This document shows positions 51,567 through 58,244 of a DNA stretch of 64,000 bases, one piece after another. Both the position numbers and the translations under genes were made by a program. The stretch comes from Bacillota bacterium (lineage in GTDB: Bacteria; Bacillota; UBA4882; UBA8346). The notes under the pieces are model-generated. The model ran no database searches, was not told where the DNA came from, and saw only the letters and a list, made by a program, of their open reading frames with translations. Location of the stretch: contig JAEZJK010000002.1 of assembly GCA_023415835.1 (NCBI GenBank), positions 69,497 through 133,496 of the forward strand, read 5' to 3'. How positions within the stretch are numbered: the first letter of the stretch is position 1; every line of letters begins with the position of its first letter.

Positions 51567-51647
51567 ATTACACCTCGATAATCCTTTTTAATACTCGCTG
51601 GTTATAGTCACAGGCCTAAAGTCTAAGTTTAACTTTTGAGTTTTAAC

Positions 51648-53015
51648 TTATTCCCGATTCTTCTCTGGGATAATATACCCTACGGTCCGTTTTTCCTTAA
51701 TAAAATACCGTTGCGCCACGCGGATAATATCCTCTTTAGTCAACTCGTTGATGGCCTTAATCTCCTTTTGATAATACTCTGGATCGTTATAATAAAGATG
51801 TCCGGTAATAATAGTATTTTTAAAATTGATCAGATCCTTTTGGGCGAAAACCAGCTCTTTTAAAACTGCTTTTTTGAGTACCCTTAATTCTTCATCGGTT
51901 ATTCCATTTTCAATTAATTTTTTTAACTCGGCGTCAAAACCCTTAGTTACTGCTTGAATTTTATCCACCTCTCCCGGTACTAAGACAACCTGGGCGTATC
52001 CTGGTATTGGCAAGCGGTTGGCCCAAGCACCGGCGGCCAAAATAATTTCCTGTTTCTGTTTTAATTCCGTATTTATCCTTGAGGTAGGCTTGTTTGATAA
52101 TATCTCCAGCATAAACTCGACAGCTGTCATATCAGGGTGGTTACCGGAGGGAAGTTTATAAAGCATTATGATATAAGGCACATTGATTAATCTTTCAACC
52201 GTTACCATACGTTCTGCTTGCTGCTCGGGTTCCTCAGTATTAATCCGTTCAATCTTTTGGGGTTGATAATCTCCGAAATATCTCACCGCCAGTTCCTGAA
52301 CCACCTTGGGGCCGGCATCGCCCGAAACAACTAAAACCGCATTATTGGGGGCGTAATATTGCCGGTAAAAAGTGTTTACATCTTCAACCGTTATCCGCTT
52401 TAAGTCTTGCATCCATCCGATTATTTGATGATGCAACGGCGATTGTTGAAAGGCCGTGGCGATTATTTCCTCAGATGCCGATCGGATGGCATCGTTTTCA
52501 ATACTTCTCCTTCGCTCCTGCATTATAACTTCTTTTTCACGCGCGAACTCCACCGGATCCAATTTCAAATTACGCATCCGATCCGCTTCAATTGCAATCC
52601 CCAATTCCAAATTGGTTGCCGGCACTTCTTGATAATATTTGGTAAAACTTGAATGGGTGCTTGCGTTATTATAGCCGCCGACTTTTTTGACTAATTTATG
52701 GACCTGATCTTTTTCTAAAGTATTTGTCCCTAAAAACATCATATGTTCAAGCAGATGTGAAATCCCTGTAATACCTTCCGGTTCATCCACAGATCCGACT
52801 TTATACCAGACGCTAACCTCAACCAAGGGGACTTTATGATCCTCGAAAACAAAAATCTCTAAACCATTTGCCAACTTCGAATATGAATACTTTACCTCAG
52901 GTGTTGAGATTGGGCCGACAATATCAACCTTCTCACCCAGTGACACACCTGTAAATATGCTTAACAACAAAAAAACAGTTAGTATGAATTTGATTTTATT
53001 TCTGATAATGTTCAA
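51648..53015 (-). CDS. M16-family zinc protease, catalytic subunit
   Basis: A 455-residue exported protease with a TTG start after AAGGAGTG and a signal peptide of about 25 residues. The zinc site is 'GISHLLEHMMFLGT' (HxxEH), with the downstream Glu in 'EVIMQERRRS'. The remaining M16 pattern ('SGDAGPKVVQELAVRYFGDY') is present. The pair processes peptides in the periplasm or outer envelope. No regulatory site is evident. Confidence 0.93.
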   Translation of the reverse strand: MNIIRNKIKFILTVFLLLSIFTGVSLGEKVDIVGPISTPEVKYSYSKLANGLEIFVFEDHKVPLVEVSVWYKVGSVDEPEGITGISHLLEHMMFLGTNTLEKDQVHKLVKKVGGYNNASTHSSFTKYYQEVPATNLELGIAIEADRMRNLKLDPVEFAREKEVIMQERRRSIENDAIRSASEEIIATAFQQSPLHHQIIGWMQDLKRITVEDVNTFYRQYYAPNNAVLVVSGDAGPKVVQELAVRYFGDYQPQKIERINTEEPEQQAERMVTVERLINVPYIIMLYKLPSGNHPDMTAVEFMLEILSNKPTSRINTELKQKQEIILAAGAWANRLPIPGYAQVVLVPGEVDKIQAVTKGFDAELKKLIENGITDEELRVLKKAVLKELVFAQKDLINFKNTIITGHLYYNDPEYYQKEIKAINELTKEDIIRVAQRYFIKEKRTVGYIIPEKNRE

Positions 53016-53055
53016 AATAATCTCACTCCTTAACAGAAGAGTTGGTTAAAAACTT

Positions 53056-53616
53056 TCACAATATCAAAGCGCCGATTATTCCTGCCAGAACAGTTAAGGT
53101 AATCGGGCCCAGTTTTAACTTTTTGGAGCCGATAATTGTTAGGATAAAGATCACTAGGGCGGAGAGGTTAATCAGTTTCAAAGGCTGTTTTATATCAATT
53201 TTGGATAACTCTCCTTTAAAAATTGAGGTTTCGGCAAAAAAGATTACCGCCGCGGCAATCATGCCAACCGTCGCCGGCCTAATCCCTGCAATAACCTCTT
53301 TCACAATCTTGTTCTCTTTGAACTTTATAAAAACCGAGTCAATAATCAGAATAATAATAAAAGACGGCAAAGTTACTCCCAGGGTCGCAAAGGCTCCTCC
53401 CCAAACCGCAGCGGACTTATATCCGACATAAGTGGCGGCATTGACCGCGATCGGGCCGGGCGTCATTTGGGATAAAGCGACCAGGTCCGCAAATTCTTTC
53501 GCCGGAATAATACCCAAGCTTTGGACTTCTTGATATATCAAGGGTAACATCGCATAGCCGCCGCCGAAGCTAAAAATTCCAATCTTAAAAAAGACTATAA
53601 ATAATTTCCCTAGCAT
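53056..53616 (-). CDS. chrA: Chromate transporter (CHR), short-chain half 2
   Basis: A 186-residue CHR protein starting MLGKLFIVFFKIGIFSFGGG. 'FSFGGGYAMLPLI' and 'SQMTPGPIAVNAATYVG' are the CHR motifs. About six membrane segments. It is one of two half-length chromate transporter genes that together form the full transporter. The start shares a base with the previous stop (TAATG). In vivo substrates of many CHR proteins are uncertain; chromate or sulfate efflux is the family's usual label. Confidence 0.9.
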   Translation of the reverse strand: MLGKLFIVFFKIGIFSFGGGYAMLPLIYQEVQSLGIIPAKEFADLVALSQMTPGPIAVNAATYVGYKSAAVWGGAFATLGVTLPSFIIILIIDSVFIKFKENKIVKEVIAGIRPATVGMIAAAVIFFAETSIFKGELSKIDIKQPLKLINLSALVIFILTIIGSKKLKLGPITLTVLAGIIGALIL

Positions 53617-54164
53617 TAGCTCTGCTCCTTTTTGTTCCAGTAAGTAAGCACCCCTGTTACGCCCCCTAAAATTACGGCCCACATAGCGTGGATATCAAAA
53701 ACTGCAATCATTACAAAGGCGACGACCGCAATGATATATCCGGCCTTACTTTTAATTGCCGTTTTGCCAAGCTTCAAAGCTGCTAATAAGATTAACCCGG
53801 TCGAAGCCGCCCGGATTCCGGTAAAAACTTTATCCACAATAAGATTACCTTTAAGGCCGGTTAAGATCGTAATTACCAAAATAATAGCGATAAAAGAAGG
53901 CATGACCACTCCCAGGGTAGCGGCTAATGCGCCACTTAATCCAAGTAACCGCTTACCGATAAAAATAGCTGAATTGACAGCAATGACCCCCGGAACAGAC
54001 TGGGAGATCGCAAAAATGTCCAGAATATCCGCTTCACTCACCCATTGGCGTTTGTCGACCACTTCCTTTTGAATTAAAGGAAGCATCGCCAGCCCGCCCC
54101 CAAAGGTAAAAGCGCCGATTTTGAAGAAGATCCAAAAGATGTTTACTAGTTGTTTTAGCTTCAT
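53616..54164 (-). CDS. chrA: Chromate transporter (CHR), short-chain half 1
   Basis: A 182-residue CHR protein with 'FTFGGGLAMLPLIQKEVV' and 'SQSVPGVIAVNSAIFIG' (PGV in place of the usual PGP). About six membrane segments. It overlaps its partner by one base, and its ATG shares a base with the sirtuin stop. So three genes (sirtuin, CHR1, CHR2) are translationally coupled. Confidence 0.9.
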   Translation of the reverse strand: MKLKQLVNIFWIFFKIGAFTFGGGLAMLPLIQKEVVDKRQWVSEADILDIFAISQSVPGVIAVNSAIFIGKRLLGLSGALAATLGVVMPSFIAIILVITILTGLKGNLIVDKVFTGIRAASTGLILLAALKLGKTAIKSKAGYIIAVVAFVMIAVFDIHAMWAVILGGVTGVLTYWNKKEQS

Positions 54165-54766
54165 TAAATGATATTCTCCTCTAAAAACTCAGGGACTTTA
54201 CTTTCTGAGCTTTGGTTGATAATTTCCACCTTGCAACCGATGGAGCGGGCGTAATCGACTACATAACCGGCGGTGGATGTATAAAAAGAGGTCCCGATGA
54301 CTAATAACAGTTCAGCCCCGTCCACTAATTGAAGCGCCCGGGGAAATTCTTTTAGTTCATCCCCATAAAGGACCACATTGGTTTCAAATACTTGCCGGCA
54401 TTGGGGACAATAAATCCCATTTTGAATAATGCTGAATGGTTCCTTCTTACGGCACTCCGGGCAAATCACCCAATCCAGGTTGCCATGAATTTCAATTAAA
54501 TTGTTAGTCCCCGCCCGCCGGTGCAATCCGTCCACATTCATAGTAATCACCGGAATTTTTAATCGCGCCAATGCCAAATGAGCCTGGTTCGGCTCGGCTT
54601 GTTGAATCCGTAGGTACAATTGACGGAGATTGTCATAAAACTGGATCGGCTCGCTCCGGAAATATTCACGCGTCAAGTAATCCCGAATCCAGGGCATTTC
54701 CTCAAAAGTGGGTATTCCGCTGGCTTTGGAGATCCCGGCTCCGGTAAAAGCGATGATTCTTTTCAT
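54164..54766 (-). CDS. SIR2-family NAD-dependent deacylase (short)
   Basis: A 200-residue sirtuin starting MKRIIAFTGAGISKASGIPT. The NAD loop 'GAGISKASGIPTFE' is present. The TQN(V/I)D motif is 'TMNVDGLHRRAG' with Gln replaced by Met. The catalytic His is in 'LIEIHGNL', the zinc site 'CPECRKKEPFSI' with 'CPQCRQ', and the final 'LVIGTSFYTSTAGYVVDYARS' is typical. It is shorter than most bacterial sirtuins (about 240-250) mainly near the helical module. The ATG at 54766 is preferred over a TTG at 54784. It heads an operon with a split chromate transporter. Confidence 0.9.
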   Translation of the reverse strand: MKRIIAFTGAGISKASGIPTFEEMPWIRDYLTREYFRSEPIQFYDNLRQLYLRIQQAEPNQAHLALARLKIPVITMNVDGLHRRAGTNNLIEIHGNLDWVICPECRKKEPFSIIQNGIYCPQCRQVFETNVVLYGDELKEFPRALQLVDGAELLLVIGTSFYTSTAGYVVDYARSIGCKVEIINQSSESKVPEFLEENII

Positions 54767-54845
54767 TCTTATCTCTCTTTCCAAAACCCTTTAACAAATA
54801 ATTTCTATTTCCAATTCGGTTTTTCCTATCTAAACTTCTACAAAA

Positions 54846-54871
54846 CAAAAACCACGGCCTTTTACCGTGGT
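54846..54871 (-). terminator. Terminator after the Arg/Glu-repeat gene
   Basis: ACCACGG and CCGTGGT form a perfect 7-bp stem, with a T-run on the minus strand, 37 bases after the stop at 54908. Confidence 0.85.
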
Positions 54872-54907
54872 CTTAGTATGTTCCAGATATGTTGCCAATA
54901 CACCTTT

Positions 54908-55642
54908 TTAAAGGTCCAAGTCGATGGAGATCCTGACTGCTTCTTTATCACCAATTTTGATAAAATTGAGTTTAACGTCGAGTTCATTACCCCGAGGCCC
55001 GCTCCGCCGGTACCTTTCCTCCCGATAGTCCCAAGAACCGGACCATTTTTCCTTGTTTCCCTGAATTATTACTATCGCAATCTCCCGGGCCCTTAGCGAG
55101 TGGAAGATCGCCTCTTGATAAAATCCAGCCATATATAATTGACGGGCTTTTTGTTGGTGGGAGACCGCCTGAGCCATTCCCTTATAGTAATGCCTGCGCC
55201 CTGTTGACCGTTGGGCGACGAATATTACATCCGCAGTACGGTGAATTATGTACCTTGCGTCATTCCGTTCCTGCTCCCTGCGTTGTTCTTCCCTACGCTC
55301 ATATTCCCTCCGTTCGTTATCACGGCCATGCCCCTGCCGTTCATCCTCTCTGCGCTGTTGCTCCCTGCGTTCATGATCCCGGCGCTCCTGTTCCCTGCGT
55401 TCTTGTTCCCGGCGCTCTTGTTCCCTGCGTTCTTGTTCCCTGCGTTCTTGTTCTCTCCGCTGTTCTTCTTTCTTATTTCCTTCCTCACGTTTTGGGTCAT
55501 GATCCGGTCTTCGGTTTTGTTGGATAATAATACTAACAAGTTTATCCGTTTGGTTATTCAAGTTATCGTTGGCTGCATATGTACTCAACGGACAGATCCC
55601 AATCAAACCGGCGATTGCGGCACTAATCACTTTTTTATTCAT
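54908..55642 (-). CDS. Exported protein with Arg/Glu tandem-repeat helix
   Basis: A 244-residue protein with a signal peptide (about 1-23, cut near 'STYA-AND'). Residues about 50-130 are a tandem 5-residue repeat, 'REQER' with variants, from 15-bp DNA units, predicted to form a long single alpha-helix with alternating Arg and Glu. The C-terminal 110 residues are non-repetitive ('GRRHYYKGMAQAVSHQQKARQLYMAGFYQEAIFHSLRARE', then 'DVKLNFIKIGDKEAVRISIDLDL'). A signal peptide with such a rod suggests a spacer or envelope scaffold. AAGGGGAA precedes the ATG. I do not recognise the C-terminal domain. Confidence 0.75.
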   Translation of the reverse strand: MNKKVISAAIAGLIGICPLSTYAANDNLNNQTDKLVSIIIQQNRRPDHDPKREEGNKKEEQRREQERREQERREQERREQERREQERRDHERREQQRREDERQGHGRDNERREYERREEQRREQERNDARYIIHRTADVIFVAQRSTGRRHYYKGMAQAVSHQQKARQLYMAGFYQEAIFHSLRAREIAIVIIQGNKEKWSGSWDYREERYRRSGPRGNELDVKLNFIKIGDKEAVRISIDLDL

Positions 55643-55835
55643 AACGATTCCCCTTTCTTAACTTTCGATGTTTTGATTTTATCGTACAAGAATAAAGTAA
55701 AAATAAATTAAAAATAAAGAATTATTAAGAAGTGCCAACCCCGTCCGCCGGGGCAATCGAAAGGATGAAAGGCCCAAAGGTTAAACACTACTATTGCCTT
55801 TTACCCTTTCAAAGTAACACCAACATATCATATGC

Positions 55836-55862
55836 AAAAAAGGATCGTTAATCCCGATCCTT
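55836..55862. terminator. Bidirectional terminator-like hairpin
   Basis: AAAGGATCG and CGATCCTTT (9 bp) with A/T-rich flanks on both sides. It lies in the 470-base gap before the palindromic element at 55880. Confidence 0.7.
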
Positions 55863-55879
55863 TAACAATTTTTATTACC

Positions 55880-55998
55880 TTGAGCGAGTTTCATAATTAC
55901 AAAAATTTATCTTCGCATACAATATATAGTGTAGGTTTTATTTTAGTCTATCAATATATTGTATGCGAAGCCAGAAAAAAGGAATTATGAAACCGCCT
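55880..55998. repeat. 120-bp palindromic element, copy 2
   Basis: Second copy of the element at 23904-24023, 119 bases long. The inner arms are perfect here (CTTCGCATACAATATAT with ATATATTGTATGCGAAG), and the ends are GCGAGTTTCATAATT and AATTATGAAACCGC. It sits between the terminator at 55836 and the gene at 56116. Confidence 0.88.
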
Positions 55999-56115
55999 AA
56001 CCTTAATAATAATGCTTTTGGTATTTTGAAAACCTTTATAATTAATCAAGCTGTTTTCACCAACAATAAGGCTGGTTGAGTGGCAATTAATAAGTTAGAA
56101 TACCTATCTTTTACC

Positions 56116-56652
56116 TTACAGGTGTTCCCCTTGCCAAATACAGGTTAGTTTCCTAAGGTCAATCAGGTAACTGCCTCTCGCATTACCTGATTGATCTTCT
56201 TTTCTCCGTCCGTAATAGTGAACCGGAGCGCCTTCCTTAACAAAAGAAGTTATGTCTTTGATTGTACAGCGCCAGACACCTACCAAAGGCCTTATCGTAT
56301 ACTTAATTTCATTGATAACCTTTTCGAAAACATCCCAATGGACATAAAAGACAATATGGATGTTGGGGTAATCTTTAGTATATCGTTCATAGTCTTTAAC
56401 ATTAAATGTCACCGTATACATGGGATCATAGCCTGGCCAATTCTCCCCGCTTTTAAAAAAAGGGGTGGTTTGTTTTTTCAAATCAGCCAGCTTATCATCA
56501 TCGACAAGTAGATCAGGGGCATATGGATCCGCTTTTTTCTTGGGGTTCATCCTCACCTTTAGACCTACTACAGGCGCAACATTTTCCACGAAATCTATTT
56601 CCCATTCTAACCCTTTATCCACCCACCACTGCTTATCTTCAGTATCATGCAT
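56116..56652 (-). CDS. Hypothetical protein, possible PD-(D/E)XK fold
   Basis: A 178-residue cytoplasmic protein without membrane segments. 'APDLLVDDDKLADLKKQTTPF' (about 45-65) has the Pro-Asp then Asp-x-Lys spacing of PD-(D/E)XK nucleases, and the following beta-strands ('MYTVTFNVKDYERY', 'IHIVFYVHWDVFEKVI') would continue the fold. This is a pattern guess only. It stands alone beside the tRNA scar at 56807, so it may be part of the mobile island. GGGAGAG precedes the ATG. Confidence 0.55.
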   Translation of the reverse strand: MHDTEDKQWWVDKGLEWEIDFVENVAPVVGLKVRMNPKKKADPYAPDLLVDDDKLADLKKQTTPFFKSGENWPGYDPMYTVTFNVKDYERYTKDYPNIHIVFYVHWDVFEKVINEIKYTIRPLVGVWRCTIKDITSFVKEGAPVHYYGRRKEDQSGNARGSYLIDLRKLTCIWQGEHL

Positions 56653-56806
56653 AACTACAACTCTCCCTATCTAAAGTCATTAAATATTTCGACATAATCA
56701 ACTGGATATTTTAGGGATTATTACAGTGGCGGTGCAAGGCTAAAAAGATTTTAATATACCTACCAAAAACAAAAAACCCCGCATTAACAGGGTTAATCTC
56801 TTTTTA

Positions 56807-56848
56807 TGGCGGCCCCGAGATGAGTCGAACATCCGACACACGGTTTAG
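56807..56848 (-). repeat. Attachment-site scar: tRNA-Arg-like 3' half, copy 1
   Basis: Read on the minus strand it is the 3' half of a tRNA, starting in the anticodon loop (CTAAACCGTG), with a five-base variable loop, a T-arm (GGATG-TTCGACT-CATCT), an acceptor strand CGGGGCC-G and an encoded CCA. Base counts from position 36 to 76 fit a canonical tRNA exactly. The 5' half is absent. A hairpin with a T-run, as follows a tRNA gene, lies just downstream on that strand (about 56770-56806). A second identical copy is at 58027-58068. Confidence 0.82.
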
Positions 56849-56949
56849 ATATCTTGGAAAAATCAGTCTTTGTAATTGAGATCATTGGATATCCTGATAG
56901 CGAAGTAAACTTTACAAACTAATTATAATGGATCTACTATAAATCCCAG

Positions 56950-57264
56950 CTATTCGATGCAATTTAAATTTTGCAGGTGATATTTTTTGATCTTATCTTC
57001 AATTTCTGACACTGGTACTCCAATAGCCAAGTACCCTCCATTAAGCGTAATTTGTGTCGACTTATCCTTTAAAATAATCCCCAAATCAGTTTGGCCAATC
57101 GTTGAAGTTAATTGTTTATCAGGAGATCTTACGATAATGCAAAAATTGTTGCTAATGATTAAATACCCTATTTTGTCGCGTTTGATTGCTGCCTGAACAG
57201 AGCCGATACTGACTATAAGGCTTAGGATAGTAAGAAACAAGGCTAAACGTATGCTCTTCTTCAT
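56950..57264 (-). CDS. Small exported protein of unknown function
   Basis: A 104-residue protein with a signal peptide (about 1-25, 'IRLALFLTILSLIVSIGSVQA'). The mature part is about 78 residues with alternating hydrophobics ('KIGYLIISNNFCIIVRSPDK', 'ITLNGGYLAIGVPVSEIED') and two cysteines. GGAGGT precedes the ATG. It lies inside the segment flanked by the two tRNA scars. Not recognised. Confidence 0.7.
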   Translation of the reverse strand: MKKSIRLALFLTILSLIVSIGSVQAAIKRDKIGYLIISNNFCIIVRSPDKQLTSTIGQTDLGIILKDKSTQITLNGGYLAIGVPVSEIEDKIKKYHLQNLNCIE

Positions 57265-57408
57265 TTATCATACCTCCAATGATATTAGTTTTGTTAGTGT
57301 TCACATATTTACATATCTTATGCTTTAGTTAGCGGTCTCTGTATTTTTGCATAAGCCGGACCAAATTGGGTAATATATACCTAGTTTTTTTAAGAGAGGT
57401 CTATTTTC

Positions 57409-57861
57409 TTGATTAAAGATAAAATTGTATTAGGGGCAGTTGTAGGAGTACTTGCAACGATTCCCCAATTAATATTTAATTTTTTTATGGTTCGGTTAAA
57501 CTTCTCAAACTTCTATGATTTTCAAATATCGGGAGGTATATATTTATATAAAAACCTTACCTATACGTTTTGGGGACTGGTTTTGGGTGGATTAGTGTGG
57601 GAGTTTATGGCAGCAGGTTTGGGAATTCTAACGGTTTTTTTAATCTTGTGGACAGGGAAAAAATATTGGTGGGTAAAGAGTATACTTGTTTCTAATACCG
57701 TAATGTTTATATGTCTTTATGGCTTATTACTTGACTTCGCACATCCAAGAATAGTCCCGTGGGATTTGGAAACCAATTGGTCGGTATTTATCGAAAACCT
57801 AATATTCGGATTTACAATGGGATTTCTAACGAATTGCTGGTTGGAAAATAAAGTGGGGTAA
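57409..57861 (+). CDS. Four-helix membrane protein of unknown function
   Basis: A 150-residue protein with a TTG start after AGAGAGGT. Four membrane segments at about 8-28, 52-75, 80-100 and 125-143. The final residues are 'NCWLENKVG'. It lies inside the segment flanked by the two tRNA scars. I recall similar uncharacterised membrane proteins in Firmicutes but no function. Confidence 0.72.
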   Translation: MIKDKIVLGAVVGVLATIPQLIFNFFMVRLNFSNFYDFQISGGIYLYKNLTYTFWGLVLGGLVWEFMAAGLGILTVFLILWTGKKYWWVKSILVSNTVMFICLYGLLLDFAHPRIVPWDLETNWSVFIENLIFGFTMGFLTNCWLENKVG

Positions 57862-58026
57862 CAAAATAGCTTGTTTCAACATCATTCGATAATCACCGAG
57901 CGAGAGAAACCACATTTATCTGTTCTTCCCTTTTGACCATCCGAATTACCCGTTCGCATAAAAAAACCAGCCCCCGGCTGGTCTCAAACTTTTTCACTTT
58001 ACCCTTTTCCCTTTATACTTAAAAAA

Positions 58027-58068
58027 TGGCGGCCCCGAGATGAGTCGAACATCCGACACACGGTTTAG
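58027..58068 (-). repeat. Attachment-site scar: tRNA-Arg-like 3' half, copy 2
   Basis: Identical over 42 bases to the copy at 56807-56848. On the minus strand upstream bases give a CCT anticodon with T33, which fits tRNA-Arg(CCT), but the 5' anticodon stem does not pair and the 5' half is missing. A perfect ACCAGCC/GGCTGGT terminator with T-run follows it on that strand (about 57966-57984). The intervening 1,220 bases hold two small genes. No integrase is seen between the copies. Confidence 0.82.
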
Positions 58069-58244
58069 GAATCCAGGGTAAGCCGAAAACCCAACTTAAT
58101 TATTGTGAATTCCTCTAATTAGACTTAATTGATTTAACTGAGGTTTTGTGATTCACCCAAAGTCAATCACCGACCAAAGAACGACCAAAAGATGGCCCAA
58201 TATTAGAGCTATTTTCTCAAGTTTATTCGCCCGTATGAGAGATA

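Noticed and set aside
55211..55711. Long forward ORF (about 166 codons) across 55211-55711
   Set aside because: It is the antisense of the Arg/Glu-repeat gene. The repeat keeps all frames open. It has no ribosome site and a hydrophobic low-complexity translation ('LLFPAFLFPALLFPAF').
56807..56848. Functional tRNA gene
   Set aside because: Only the 3' half is present in both copies; the 5' acceptor strand, D-arm and 5' anticodon stem are missing.
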